From: Algibacter mikhailovii
GTDB lineage: Bacteria; Bacteroidota; Bacteroidia; Flavobacteriales; Flavobacteriaceae
Direction: 5' to 3'
Length of the DNA stretch: 64,000 nt
NCBI RefSeq assembly: GCF_014651495.1
Contig: NZ_BMWZ01000008.1
Coordinates: 1-64,000 of the forward strand
Under the pieces are notes generated by a model. That model did not search any database, was not told the origin of the DNA, and saw only the letters and a program-made list of their open reading frames with translations. A program made the position numbers and the translations under genes. This document shows positions 22,255 to 31,513 of this stretch, one piece after another; within the stretch, counting starts at the first letter, position 1, and the number at the start of each line of letters is the position of its first letter.

Positions 22255-23301
22255 TTAGAAACTATCGGTATCAACAGCATTTATAAAATCTATTAGTCCT
22301 TTAAAAAACACTTTTTGATCATCATACTGAGCTAGGTGACTCCCATTAGGGCATAATAAAAATTGTCCGTTTTTCACTTCTTCGGACATCCATTTCATAT
22401 GCTCAGGGTCCATAGTATCGTGCGTAGCGCCTATGACTAAAGTAGGCACTTCTATTGTTTTAAGAACAGAGGTTACATCCCAATTTTTTAAGGTTGCATT
22501 TTTTGTTATCCCAAATTCACTATAACCTTGCATATAAATATAAATGTTGGGATTCATATGATTGAATAATCTATGGATTGCTTCGGGCCATTGATCAAGT
22601 GGCATTCTAAGAATGTGCTCGGTATAATAATGGTTCATTAGTAACTCACTATAACGTGGATTATCAAAATCTTCCTTAGCTTCCAAATGCATTATTTCTT
22701 TAAATATCGCAGGATCCATTTTAGGTCCTAATACTTCATTGGCATACTTGCCGTACGCCGGAGCGCTCGCCATCATGTTTGAAATGATTAGGCCTTTTAG
22801 GTTGTCTTGATATTTGAAGGCATATTCCATTGCTAAAATGCCTCCCCAAGATTGGCCGTATAAGTAAAAGTTTTCCTTATTTAATCCTAAAGCCACACGG
22901 ACCTGTTCAACTTCCTCTACAAAATGTTCAGTGGTCCATAAGGAGGAATCGTTTGGTTTGTCGCTGTAATATGAGTCCAATTGGTCGTAGTAGATGTATT
23001 CTATATGTTCGTTTGGCAAGTAACCATCAAAACAGAGAAATTCTTCATGAGTACCTCCTGGGCCACCGTGTAAGAGTAATACCCGTTTGGTTGGATTATT
23101 GCCCATACGCTTGGTCCACACTTTAAATGTTCCTTTTGATGTTTTTATGGGAATCATTTTAATACCGCCAGTAAACTGGTCATCTTTATTAGAATAATCT
23201 AAATATGATGTTGAGTCATTATTTTCAACAGTTTTTTGCGCAATGTCCTTTTTACAGGCTAACAGGAGTATTAAACAAAAGAAAGAAATTAAAGTTTTCA
23301 T
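22255..23301 (-). CDS. Proline iminopeptidase-like alpha/beta hydrolase, lipoprotein
   Basis: 348 residues. Lipoprotein signal peptide (MKTLISFFCLILLLACKK, lipobox LLAC). The alpha/beta hydrolase core shows the oxyanion motif HGGPGG near residue 79, nucleophile elbow GQSWGG (Ser near 151), Asp in GATHDTMDP near 294 and His in GSHLAQYDD near 322, a complete triad. The HGGPGG plus GQSWGG pair is typical of S33 prolyl aminopeptidases, which remove N-terminal proline from peptides. Location on the outer or inner membrane follows from the lipobox. Single gene. Confidence 0.87.
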   Translation of the reverse strand: MKTLISFFCLILLLACKKDIAQKTVENNDSTSYLDYSNKDDQFTGGIKMIPIKTSKGTFKVWTKRMGNNPTKRVLLLHGGPGGTHEEFLCFDGYLPNEHIEYIYYDQLDSYYSDKPNDSSLWTTEHFVEEVEQVRVALGLNKENFYLYGQSWGGILAMEYAFKYQDNLKGLIISNMMASAPAYGKYANEVLGPKMDPAIFKEIMHLEAKEDFDNPRYSELLMNHYYTEHILRMPLDQWPEAIHRLFNHMNPNIYIYMQGYSEFGITKNATLKNWDVTSVLKTIEVPTLVIGATHDTMDPEHMKWMSEEVKNGQFLLCPNGSHLAQYDDQKVFFKGLIDFINAVDTDSF

Positions 23302-23759
23302 GGTTTGTAATTTTTTAATTCATGGTATTTACTTCTCAGCAATTCATCAAATTTTTGTTGGTGATTTTTTACATGTTGTCTCGGATACAGTATTCATAAA
23401 TTAATAGAATTTATGGTGCCTATGAAGCGGATGCTTGAAAAGCAGTGCATTTAAAGATAATTAATTTTTTTAGAGGATTAATCAGTATGCTATAATATGT
23501 CTCTCAAGCTAAGCGCGATTCTCTTGTTTTGAATAAAGGTATAATCCAATACATTTAAAGGTTTATGGCTGTTTATGACGTTTAAAGCTGTTTTTAGAAA
23601 AAGCTGGTCTCATGATGTAACATTTTTGGTTTAAATGCGTCATATTTATGTACATCAATCAATAACAATCACCATTATAGCGTACTTTAAACTCAATATG
23701 CGCCTTGCATTTAAAAATTTTAAAGTTTGGGTTATGATGGATTAAAAAAATTAGAACCA
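23302..23759. other. Intergenic stretch of about 460 bases between divergent genes
   Basis: Separates the S33-like lipoprotein (minus) from the DUF4870 gene (plus). AT-rich; promoters for both genes should be here. No hairpin, repeat or ORF that I can support. Confidence 0.4.
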
Positions 23760-24098
23760 ATGAAAGAAGATAACCAATTATTAGTCATTACGCATTTAAG
23801 TCAATTAATAACCTTAGTTATAGGGTTTGGAAGTTTAATAGTGCCTTTAATATTGTGGCTTACACAAAAGGATAAAGTGTATCAAATGGATGCACACGGA
23901 AAAAATATAGTTAATTTTCAACTGAGTCTTATTGTATACTGTATTATTTGCGTACCCTTAATTTTATTTTTCGGTTTAGGCCTGTTAGGATTTGCCGTAT
24001 TAGGGATTGTTGGCGTTATTTTTCCTATTGTCAATGCAATAAAAGCAAGCAGAGGTGAGGCACCCTCATACCCATTATCTTTTAATTTTATTAGTTAA
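23760..24098 (+). CDS. DUF4870 membrane protein
   Basis: 112 residues from the ATG at 23760. The start MKEDNQLLVITHLSQLIT followed by two long hydrophobic segments (about 18-33 and 54-85) and the motif MDAHGKNIVNFQLS is the DUF4870 pattern, a small inner membrane family of unknown function related to Tic20. A TTG 11 codons further up (23727) gives no sensible extra sequence. Followed by a clear terminator. Confidence 0.85.
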   Translation: MKEDNQLLVITHLSQLITLVIGFGSLIVPLILWLTQKDKVYQMDAHGKNIVNFQLSLIVYCIICVPLILFFGLGLLGFAVLGIVGVIFPIVNAIKASRGEAPSYPLSFNFIS

Positions 24099-24122
24099 AA
24101 TGTGAAATACAAAAAGGTAAGC

Positions 24123-24154
24123 AAAAACACCCACTTTTTAATGGGTGTTTTTTT
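24123..24154 (+). terminator. Intrinsic terminator of the DUF4870 gene
   Basis: Stem ACACCCA / TGGGTGT (24127-24133 with 24142-24148), 8-base loop, followed by seven T. Confidence 0.88.
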
Positions 24155-24284
24155 AGGCCTAGTTCTAAAAGCTGTTTTAGGTTAAACAGATACAGATTAT
24201 GCCTAAATTGGTTTTCTTGAATTGATTTACTATCGAAATAGGTAAATTTTAATTATTTCTGATTCCAAAACTATAATTAGAAGC

Positions 24285-24317
24285 AAAAAAAGCAACCTCT
24301 TAAGGTTGCTTTTTTTA
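24285..24317 (-). terminator. Intrinsic terminator of dnaN
   Basis: Perfect stem AGCAACCT / AGGTTGCT (24291-24298 with 24303-24310) with a four-base loop, A6 on one side and T7 on the other, so usable in both directions. It lies 32 bases past the dnaN stop. Confidence 0.9.
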
Positions 24318-24348
24318 TATCTTTAAATTCTTATTTTTAAGAAATGTC

Positions 24349-25467
24349 TTAGTTGTTTAACATCACTGGCATTACAAGCATAGTCACTTGTTCACCTTCA
24401 TTAAGGCCATCTACTGGTGTTAAAATACCTGCTCTATTGGGCATGCTCATTTCTAATTGAACATCATCAGAACTTAAGTTGGTTAACATCTCAGTTAAAA
24501 AACGAGAGTTAAACCCAATTTGCATGTCATCGCCTTGATAGTCACAGGTTAAACGTTCTTCAGCTTTGTTGCTGTAATCAATATCTTCAGCAGAAATATT
24601 AAGTTCAGCACCTGCAATTTTTAATCGTATTTGGTGCGTAGTCTTGTTAGAGAAAATACTAACACGACGCACAGAGTTTAAAAACTGATTTCTATTAATG
24701 GCCAGTTTGTTAGGATTTTCTTTTGGAATAACCGCTTCATAATTAGGGTATTTTCCATCGATTAAACGGCAAATTAATTCTGAATTTTCAAAGGTGAACT
24801 TGGCATTACTATCATTGTATTCTATCGTGACATCTTCCTCACTACCACCTAGAATACCTTTTAATAGATTTAAAGGTTTTTTAGGCATAATAAATTCAGC
24901 CACCTGACTCGCTTTAACATCTTCACGTGTATATTTCACTAATTTGTGTGCATCGGTAGCTACAAAAGTTAAACCTTCGGTAGAAAATTGAAAAAACACA
25001 CCACTCATTACAGGTCGTAAATCATCATTACCTGCGGCAAAAATAGTTTTACTAATGGCTGTGGCTAATATGTCTCCTGTAATTACTGTTTTACTTGGAT
25101 CTTCCAGAGCTACGGCCTTTGGAAATTCATTACCATCAGCATAGGCCAAGGCATATTTACCATGATTAGAACTAATTTCTACCGTATTGTTTTCTTCAAC
25201 AACAAAGGTTAAAGGTTGCTCAGGAAAGGTCTTTAAGGTATCTAATAACAAGCGCGCAGGAATGGCAACACTGCCTTCACTTTCACTTTCTACATCTAGG
25301 GTAGAAGCCATTGTAGTTTCTAAATCACTGGCAGAAATAATAAGCTTATCATGGTCTAATTCAAATAAGAAATTATCTAAAATAGGTAGGGTGTTTGAAT
25401 TGTTAATAACACCACCTAAAACCTGTAATTGTTTAAGTAAATACGTACTTGATACTATAAATTTCAT
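24349..25467 (-). CDS. dnaN: DNA polymerase III sliding clamp (beta subunit)
   Basis: 372 residues, the normal length. Three clamp domains are evident: start MKFIVSSTYLLKQLQVLGGV, AIPARLLLDTLKTFPEQPL, the central VMSGVFFQFSTEGLTFVATDAHKLV, and the C-terminal PVDGLNEGEQVTMLVMPVML, which carries the peptide-binding pocket residues. Holds polymerase and repair partners on DNA. It is the last gene of the minus-strand block that includes gldF and gldG, but a promoter box in the 171-base gap upstream suggests it also has its own transcription. Confidence 0.97.
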   Translation of the reverse strand: MKFIVSSTYLLKQLQVLGGVINNSNTLPILDNFLFELDHDKLIISASDLETTMASTLDVESESEGSVAIPARLLLDTLKTFPEQPLTFVVEENNTVEISSNHGKYALAYADGNEFPKAVALEDPSKTVITGDILATAISKTIFAAGNDDLRPVMSGVFFQFSTEGLTFVATDAHKLVKYTREDVKASQVAEFIMPKKPLNLLKGILGGSEEDVTIEYNDSNAKFTFENSELICRLIDGKYPNYEAVIPKENPNKLAINRNQFLNSVRRVSIFSNKTTHQIRLKIAGAELNISAEDIDYSNKAEERLTCDYQGDDMQIGFNSRFLTEMLTNLSSDDVQLEMSMPNRAGILTPVDGLNEGEQVTMLVMPVMLNN

Positions 25468-25591
25468 GTGTTGGAATATGTTTTTTTAGAAGTCACATGC
25501 TACATTTAGATAATATTCTAAATACATCATGTTATTTAGTTCTAAATGTTTCATCTAATGCGCTGAGTTAAAAATGTCTTTCTACGTCTTA

Positions 25592-25599
25592 CAAATATA
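25592..25599 (-). promoter_or_regulatory. Possible dnaN promoter (-7 box)
   Basis: TATATTTG on the minus strand, a perfect TAnnTTTG box 125 bases before the dnaN start. No TTG at the ideal distance upstream, so support is partial. Confidence 0.5.
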
Positions 25600-25638
25600 T
25601 TCCAAACAGTCTATATTTGGAAACAAACTTATTAACAT

Positions 25639-27306
25639 TTAGGAGGTGTATTTTTTCTTTCTAATGTAGTTGAAGCCAAATCCAAAAACAGCCAATAATA
25701 CCAGTGGTAATAGGATGTTTATAAGCTGCCATTTTGTTTTTTGAGCAGTTATTTTTTGCTGATCTAAGAATGCAACAGCTATTTCCTTTGATCGAATGTT
25801 TATAAGTCCATTGTCATCCAATAAATAATTCACGGCATTGAGCAAAAATTCTTTGTTTCCATAGGTTTGACCAGTCCATCTATCAAAGCCCAATTCTTGA
25901 GGCGCATTTCTAATCAGGTCGTTTTTTATCACATCGCCATCGGCAATAATAATCATTTTTGTAGAAGCGCTTTGGTCCTTCACATTAGCGACTTCAAAAG
26001 GTTTAATTCGATTGCTATATGCGGAGCTAAATTCACCTTCCAATAAGACGGCTAAGGTTTGATTGCCCTGATTAAATAGTTTTGGATCTTGCTCTTTAGT
26101 CACAACATCTAGGCTTACTTCACGTGGCGTACCTTCTAATTTTGTTAATGGCGCAGATTCTAGTAAGATGGTCTTTTTAATACCGTTTTTAAGCGTATCT
26201 ATTTGATTTGCAAAATCAAACTTAACCAAATTGATATTATTCACAATGGGATGGTTGCTACTCGAACCCGCTAGTGGTGAATACGTCCACTTTAGATGTT
26301 GGAATTGAGACTGACTGCCTTCACCCATGGCCAATGTTATAGGTGCAGAAAATAAGGTGCTCACCATAACAGGATTAATACGCACGCCATATTTAAAAAA
26401 GAAATCTGTAAGGTTTAAATCTCTAGGTATACCTACATTGGAGCCTCTATCATTGTATAAACTATCTTTTTCCATTGCTATGGCATCAACAAGCCATAGA
26501 CTTTTACCGCCATTCATGGTGTATTGGTCCAATACCAATTTCTCTTCCTCTGTGAAGGCTTCGGTGGGTTTAGCTGAAATAATTAAATCAAAAGCATTGA
26601 TGCCTTCTAGTGTTTTTTGAGGACTTTGACTTACGCTATCTAACGTAAAGGGGGCTATATAATAATATTCGCCAAGTTTTTTTACAAAGTCAGCAATGTA
26701 TTTGTCTTCTAATTGTTTATTGCCTTTTAAAATAGCAATCTTACGGCGTTTGGGCTTTGTTAATTTACTAAATCCATCAGCAAAAGCATATTCTAAATGT
26801 TGTACCGAATTGCTGACTAATTCTTGTTGTGTGGCGCCAATTTTATTTTTTACTAAAGGGATAATTACCGTTTGCTCATTGTAACTGGCCAGCGCCCAAG
26901 GGAAAATAACAGCTTTAGATGATTTTCCGCTTTCGGTCACACTCAATTGCATAGGTGTTAATCCGCGCTGGGTGAGTTGTTGAATCACTTGATCGCGGTT
27001 CGCATCATTAGCAAGAGGGTTAATAAAGTTGAAGAATATGTTTTGATTCTTGGCTGCAAACTCTTCGAGGAGCTGTCTGGTTTCGTTTTGTAGCCTTCTA
27101 AATTCTGAAGGAAAATCTTCGCCCTCTAAAAAGACATCAATCACAATTGGCGAATCTACATCTTCAATAAGCGCTATGGCAGATTGACTTAAGGTGTAGC
27201 GAGAATCGGCCGTTAAATCAAAGCGTTTATACACTTTGCTGCTCATAAAATTTATGGCTATTACAGCAAGAATAAGTAGTACTATGTTTTTTATAATATT
27301 ATTCAA
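25639..27306 (-). CDS. gldG: Gliding motility ABC transporter accessory protein GldG
   Basis: 555 residues. N-terminal transmembrane helix (about 5-22), a large GIFT-like extracytoplasmic domain (FDLTADSRYTLSQSAIALIEDVDSPIVIDVFLEG near 30-63 is the family opening) and a second transmembrane helix near the C-terminus (about 530-549) before a basic tail. With GldF and the ATPase GldA it forms an ABC transporter needed for gliding in some Flavobacteria. Its start overlaps the end of the small gene upstream by 8 bases, showing tight translational coupling. gldA is not in this window. Confidence 0.94.
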   Translation of the reverse strand: MNNIIKNIVLLILAVIAINFMSSKVYKRFDLTADSRYTLSQSAIALIEDVDSPIVIDVFLEGEDFPSEFRRLQNETRQLLEEFAAKNQNIFFNFINPLANDANRDQVIQQLTQRGLTPMQLSVTESGKSSKAVIFPWALASYNEQTVIIPLVKNKIGATQQELVSNSVQHLEYAFADGFSKLTKPKRRKIAILKGNKQLEDKYIADFVKKLGEYYYIAPFTLDSVSQSPQKTLEGINAFDLIISAKPTEAFTEEEKLVLDQYTMNGGKSLWLVDAIAMEKDSLYNDRGSNVGIPRDLNLTDFFFKYGVRINPVMVSTLFSAPITLAMGEGSQSQFQHLKWTYSPLAGSSSNHPIVNNINLVKFDFANQIDTLKNGIKKTILLESAPLTKLEGTPREVSLDVVTKEQDPKLFNQGNQTLAVLLEGEFSSAYSNRIKPFEVANVKDQSASTKMIIIADGDVIKNDLIRNAPQELGFDRWTGQTYGNKEFLLNAVNYLLDDNGLINIRSKEIAVAFLDQQKITAQKTKWQLINILLPLVLLAVFGFGFNYIRKKKYTS

Positions 27307-27784
27307 AAGTCTTTTCTAATTGATAGGTTCTTAAAGATACTACGGTATTATTTTGAAATTCTAGTTCAATGCATTCTTGAAAGGTATTTAAAGCCCCTGG
27401 TTTATAACCCAAGTTATAGTTCCATTTATCTTTTGAATTTTCCTTGATATTATCATCCCAACCATACCATTCCGCTTGTCCTAATAGCGATTCCACGTCG
27501 TTTTTTTGTTTTCCAATAAATGTACTATCGTTTACTATATTGTTTAACATTTCAAAGCGCAGTTCCGGGGTTTCTTTCCAAGCTTCTGCGTTGAAATATT
27601 TTTCATGATGGTAGCTACTAAAGATATTAATCATGGGATATAAAACATAAAAGTAGGCAATGGGCGTTAATGCTAAACTTACAAGTAGGGTTAGCCATTT
27701 GCGATTGTCAATGGTTTTTACAAACCGCCATACCAGCACAAATACGACACTAATTAAAATAATAAACGTGGGGGTTAATATCAT
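27299..27784 (-). CDS. Membrane-anchored protein inserted between gldF and gldG
   Basis: 161 residues, not a known Gld protein. Two N-terminal hydrophobic segments (about 5-21 and 30-52) are followed by a soluble domain with FIGKQKNDVESLLGQAEW, WNYNLGY and ELEFQNNTVVSLRTYQ. This pattern of a helix-helix start with GK-x3-V-x2-LLG and a closing beta hairpin resembles the BamE/SmpA fold. It overlaps gldF by four bases (ATGA) and gldG by eight, so the three are one translational unit. gldF and gldG are often directly adjacent; a role as a periplasmic accessory to the transporter is inferred. Confidence 0.72.
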   Translation of the reverse strand: MILTPTFIILISVVFVLVWRFVKTIDNRKWLTLLVSLALTPIAYFYVLYPMINIFSSYHHEKYFNAEAWKETPELRFEMLNNIVNDSTFIGKQKNDVESLLGQAEWYGWDDNIKENSKDKWNYNLGYKPGALNTFQECIELEFQNNTVVSLRTYQLEKTFE

Positions 27785-28500
27785 TTTTTAGCGGGATTCA
27801 AATTTAATTTGGTTAGCATTAAAAAGAATACGGTCAGACTCAAAAAATAGATGATATCACGAGTATCAAGAACACCTCGGCTCATGCTTTTAAAATGCGT
27901 ACTCATACCCAATTGGTCTATCAAACTACTAGCCATAAAATCTGCTATGCCTTCAAAACCAATATAAAAAATAAAACAAATAAATACAGCGCTTATAAAT
28001 GCGACAATTTGATTATCAGATAGCGTGGAGGCAAATACGCCGATGGCCGTATATGCCGCAACCAAAAATAAAAGCCCAAAATAGGAGCCTAAAGTGCTAG
28101 CCATATCTAAATTGCCAACAGGGCTACCCAATTGATAAACCGTATAGACATAAAGTAAGGTTGGCACTAATGCGATTAATATGAGCACAAAAGCACCAAA
28201 ATATTTGCCTAAAACTATATTGAAATGTGATACAGGTTTGGTTAATAATAACTCTAGGGTACCTTGTTTCTTTTCATCTGAAAAACTGCGCATAGTCACC
28301 GCCGGAATCAGGAAAATTAGTATCCAAGGTGCTAGCAAAAAGAAGGATGATAAATCGGCAAAGCCATAATTCATGATATTAAACTCACCTTTAAAGAGCC
28401 AAAGAAACAGCCCATTCAAAACTAAAAAAATGGCAATGACTAAATAACCTATGGGTGATGCAAAAAACGTACTTATTTCTTTTCTTAAAATGGCAAGCAT
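27781..28500 (-). CDS. gldF: Gliding motility ABC transporter permease GldF
   Basis: 239 residues with six hydrophobic segments, matching an ABC-2 type permease. The N-terminus MLAILRKEISTFFASPIGYLVIAIFL and the motif MRSFSDEKKQGTLELLLTKP near 70-88 are typical of GldF. Forms the membrane part of the Gld transporter with GldG. Belongs to a minus-strand operon that starts at the SAM hydrolase gene. Confidence 0.93.
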   Translation of the reverse strand: MLAILRKEISTFFASPIGYLVIAIFLVLNGLFLWLFKGEFNIMNYGFADLSSFFLLAPWILIFLIPAVTMRSFSDEKKQGTLELLLTKPVSHFNIVLGKYFGAFVLILIALVPTLLYVYTVYQLGSPVGNLDMASTLGSYFGLLFLVAAYTAIGVFASTLSDNQIVAFISAVFICFIFYIGFEGIADFMASSLIDQLGMSTHFKSMSRGVLDTRDIIYFLSLTVFFLMLTKLNLNPAKK

Positions 28501-28552
28501 TAACTTGTTTTTTTGATTTGGGCTAAAGGTAAAATTTTTATCATTAATATTT

Positions 28553-29098
28553 TTATAAAGATTGCATGATGCCCTTAAAATCTTTCACAGTGACCTGTCC
28601 CTTTGTGGGAATCATATTTTTCCAGACCCAATTATAATGATCAATGACCTGCTTGGCATTTAAATTAGGGCGTTCTCCAGTAGTATGACCATCCGCTACA
28701 ATCGTAAGGTTATAATCTTTAGTGATAGCCGATTGGATGGTTGCGGCCACACAAAAGTCGGTTGCGCAGCCCGTAATATAAAGAGTATCTAGCCCTAATG
28801 TGTCTAATATTGGTTTGAGATTAGAATTGTAAAACACGTCATTGGCATACTTGTTAATACACAAATCACTAGCGTAAGTCTCTAGACTATCAAGTAAGGC
28901 CCAAGTTTTAGTACCAGGGATAAATTCATCAGTTCCAGAACCATCATGTTGAATAAAAATCACGGGGTCTTGTAAATGTCTAAATCGTCTAGCTAGCGCA
29001 TTGATTCGGCTTACAACGCCTTCGGTATCATAACGAGGTGTTTTAGCTGTAAAAGAGCCATTCTGCATGTCTATGATAAGCAAGGCTTTTTTATTCAT
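28553..29098 (-). CDS. Cysteine hydrolase, isochorismatase family
   Basis: 181 residues. The catalytic triad of the family is visible: Asp10 in LLIIDMQNG, Lys near 85 in INKYANDVF, and Cys near 112 within TGCATDFCVAATI. Family members hydrolyse amide or vinyl-ether bonds (nicotinamidase, isochorismatase, biuret or peroxyureidoacrylate hydrolases); the sequence alone does not decide. It lies between a small monooxygenase-like gene and gldF in the same operon, 6 bases after the former. Confidence 0.85.
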   Translation of the reverse strand: MNKKALLIIDMQNGSFTAKTPRYDTEGVVSRINALARRFRHLQDPVIFIQHDGSGTDEFIPGTKTWALLDSLETYASDLCINKYANDVFYNSNLKPILDTLGLDTLYITGCATDFCVAATIQSAITKDYNLTIVADGHTTGERPNLNAKQVIDHYNWVWKNMIPTKGQVTVKDFKGIMQSL

Positions 29099-29104
29099 AA
29101 ACGG

Positions 29105-29401
29105 CTATTCTAATGATTCTAATTTGTCTACACTCCAAGCTTCGGCTGGTCTGTTAAAAAGGGGTTTGGTATCGGCCCAAACATTTTTAAACAAATTTGA
29201 CTTTCTATAGGTCTCCAAGTCTTGTTCTGTTTTCCAGTAGCTATAAGTGAAAAATATGGAAGGATCGGTTTTGTCACGGTAGAGTTCTAGAAATTGACAC
29301 CCTTCAAAGGCTCTAATGGATGTTTTTACAGCATCAAAATTGCTTAAGAACCGGTTTATATGTTCTTCATGAAACCCCATTTTTACAATTCTAACAAACA
29401 T
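29105..29401 (-). CDS. Antibiotic biosynthesis monooxygenase (ABM) domain protein
   Basis: 98 residues from the ATG at 29401 (MFVRIVKMGF); an in-frame TTG at 29425 would overlap the previous gene. A dimeric alpha-beta barrel of the ABM/EthD type: FVRIVKMGF, AFEGCQFLELYRDK, FFTYSYWKTEQDLETYRKS, FKNVWADTKPLF. Such proteins often act as quinol or heme-degrading monooxygenases or have no known role. Sits 16 bases after the SAM hydrolase gene. Confidence 0.8.
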   Translation of the reverse strand: MFVRIVKMGFHEEHINRFLSNFDAVKTSIRAFEGCQFLELYRDKTDPSIFFTYSYWKTEQDLETYRKSNLFKNVWADTKPLFNRPAEAWSVDKLESLE

Positions 29402-29417
29402 ATGGGGACCCAAAAGC

Positions 29418-30314
29418 TTATTCAAAATCAGATATTTTATGCACGTTAGCCGGTATATCTATACTTTTAGGGACAACCGGATTAGGAATAAACTTAATGC
29501 TTACGGCATCCATAATCCCAAGACCTAAAAGGGTAGAAGCACTGCCTACTGTATTGCTATTGCTTTTATATACCGCTATTTCTAGAAAGTTTCCGGAGTT
29601 AAAGACTACCAGTTTGCGGCCTTCATCATGCCTTTTATGTTCGGGGATATCAAAATTTACAATATCACTGTATTTTTCACGTATGCGCTTGAACGTATAA
29701 TTTCGTGCTGATATTTCAAAAGCGCGTCCTTTTTGAATGGTTTCAAAAAAGCTACGCTTAATATTCGTAACCACATTGCCATAATTGTCAATATAAATTA
29801 CGTTACCAATAATCTGGGTTTTATCTTCATTGACAAAAGGCACCATATTCTTGATGGGTTTAATCTCAGTAATATTTTTACCAATCACATCCAGGGTACC
29901 ACCACGAGCAATATGACAAGCTACTTTTACAAAGACATCCAATACCGGAAAACTGGTTTGTATCTTTTCATGAATATTAATTTCAACAATTTTTTCTGGC
30001 GCAATTTCAGAACAAATCATACTCATAATACCATTATTGGCACAAATAAAATAATGATCATCAAGTTTAAGCGCAATATGCTTATTCTCAGCATGTATTT
30101 CTGCATCAATTCCAATAATATGAATCGTACCCTTTGGGAAACTGCTGTATCCATTTTGAATGATATATGCAGCCTCTGGAATGTTAAATGGCGATACAGA
30201 ATGTGAGATATCAACAATTTTCACATCAGGTAGTTCACTATAAATGGCGCCTTTAGTAGCACCAGCAAAGTGGTCTTTTTCCCCAAAATCAGTTGTTAAT
30301 GTTATGATTGCCAT
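29418..30314 (-). CDS. SAM hydrolase (DUF62, S-adenosylmethionine hydroxide adenosyltransferase)
   Basis: 298 residues from the ATG at 30314 (a TTG two codons upstream is in frame). The opening IITLTTDFGEKDHFAGATKG with the Asp that binds SAM ribose, VDISHSVSPFNIPEAA, the Asn/Asp-rich YFICANNGIMS and the C-terminal domain VIYIDNYGNVVTNIKR identify the family, which uses water (through a conserved Asp/Arg/His set) to split SAM into adenosine and methionine. Fluorinases share the fold, but they carry an extra loop not evident here. First gene of the operon that leads to gldF; a strong promoter precedes it. Confidence 0.9.
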   Translation of the reverse strand: MAIITLTTDFGEKDHFAGATKGAIYSELPDVKIVDISHSVSPFNIPEAAYIIQNGYSSFPKGTIHIIGIDAEIHAENKHIALKLDDHYFICANNGIMSMICSEIAPEKIVEINIHEKIQTSFPVLDVFVKVACHIARGGTLDVIGKNITEIKPIKNMVPFVNEDKTQIIGNVIYIDNYGNVVTNIKRSFFETIQKGRAFEISARNYTFKRIREKYSDIVNFDIPEHKRHDEGRKLVVFNSGNFLEIAVYKSNSNTVGSASTLLGLGIMDAVSIKFIPNPVVPKSIDIPANVHKISDFE

Positions 30315-30352
30315 AGGCAAAATTGTTGATATGTTTTTAAGGTTACATCACT

Positions 30353-30383
30353 CAAATTTATGTATTTTTGAGTTTAAGAACAA
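30353..30383 (-). promoter_or_regulatory. Promoter of the SAM hydrolase-gldFG operon
   Basis: TTG, 20 bases, TAAATTTG on the minus strand, ending 38 bases before the start codon: a full match to the Bacteroidota consensus. Confidence 0.75.
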
Positions 30384-30559
30384 TAAGCTACAAACCTACA
30401 TAATTTTTGTTTTCGTTTTGGAAATTTGAATGAAAAATATGGTTTAGTTTCGCTTATTTTTAAAAATACAAAATACGGAATAGAACAAAAATACTATTTG
30501 ATCTGATGTGCTATTAATTTTAGAAATCAGATACAAGCTATTAATCTAAATTTACGCCT

Positions 30560-31513
30560 TTGAACGAAATTATTTTAGAACTTGAAGAGATCTCTCCAAA
30601 AGAATTTTTTGGCCCCCAAAACGTCAACATAGAACTTCTTAAAAAGTACTTTCCTAAATTAAAAATTGTAGCACGTGGTAATAAAATTAAAGCATTTGGC
30701 GATGAAGAGTTGCTGGATGAGTTTGATAGACGCATTACTATGCTGCTAAAGCATTTTGGTAAGTATAATAAACTAGATGAAAATGTTATAGAACGTGTGT
30801 TAACTAGTCAAAGTAGTGATGATTACACAACTTCAAAATCTAGCGGTGAAGTTATAGTTCACGGTGTAGGCGGGAAGCTTATCAAAGCACAGACCGCCAA
30901 CCAACGAAAAATGGTTGAGCTCATGCGTAAAAATGATATGGTTTTTGCTATTGGACCTGCAGGGACCGGTAAAACCTATACAGGGGTGGCTCTTGCCGTA
31001 CAAGCACTGAAAAACAAAGAGGTTAAACGTATTATATTAACGCGTCCAGCGGTGGAGGCAGGAGAGAACCTTGGATTTTTACCAGGTGATTTAAAAGAAA
31101 AATTAGATCCGTATATGCAGCCTCTTTATGATGCGTTACGTGATATGATAGCACCAGAAAAACTAGCCAGTTTTATCGAAAAAGGCACCATCCAAATAGC
31201 GCCTCTGGCGTTTATGCGTGGCCGAACACTCGATAACGCTTTTGTTATTCTTGATGAAGGTCAAAACACCACACACGCACAGATGAAAATGTTTTTAACG
31301 CGTATGGGTAAAAATGCAAAATTTCTCTTAACAGGAGATCCTGGGCAAATTGATTTACCGCGACGCACCATTTCTGGCTTAAAGGAGGCCTTACTTATTT
31401 TAAAGAATGTGGACGGTGTAGGCATGATATTTCTAGATGATAAGGATGTGATACGTCACAAATTGGTTAAAAAAGTGATTGCAGCTTATAAGAGTATCGA
31501 AAATACAGATTAA
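30560..31513 (+). CDS. PhoH family ATPase
   Basis: 317 residues. Walker A GPAGTGKTYTG near 134-144, Walker B FVILDEGQNTT near 229, and RGRTLDNA before it are the PhoH/PhoL signature; an N-terminal KH-like segment (about 20-80) precedes. Family members are RNA-linked ATPases with roles in ribosome or RNA metabolism (YbeZ type). The start is TTG at 30560: a stop lies in frame six codons upstream and no ATG occurs before residue 60, so TTG is almost certain. It is divergent from the SAM hydrolase gene, an arrangement common in Flavobacteria. Confidence 0.93.
   Translation: MNEIILELEEISPKEFFGPQNVNIELLKKYFPKLKIVARGNKIKAFGDEELLDEFDRRITMLLKHFGKYNKLDENVIERVLTSQSSDDYTTSKSSGEVIVHGVGGKLIKAQTANQRKMVELMRKNDMVFAIGPAGTGKTYTGVALAVQALKNKEVKRIILTRPAVEAGENLGFLPGDLKEKLDPYMQPLYDALRDMIAPEKLASFIEKGTIQIAPLAFMRGRTLDNAFVILDEGQNTTHAQMKMFLTRMGKNAKFLLTGDPGQIDLPRRTISGLKEALLILKNVDGVGMIFLDDKDVIRHKLVKKVIAAYKSIENTD

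Noticed and set aside
22106-22258. 50-codon plus-strand ORF beginning MASLLWTF.
   Set aside because: It runs into the end of the opposing lipoprotein gene, has no promoter or family resemblance, and could be chance.
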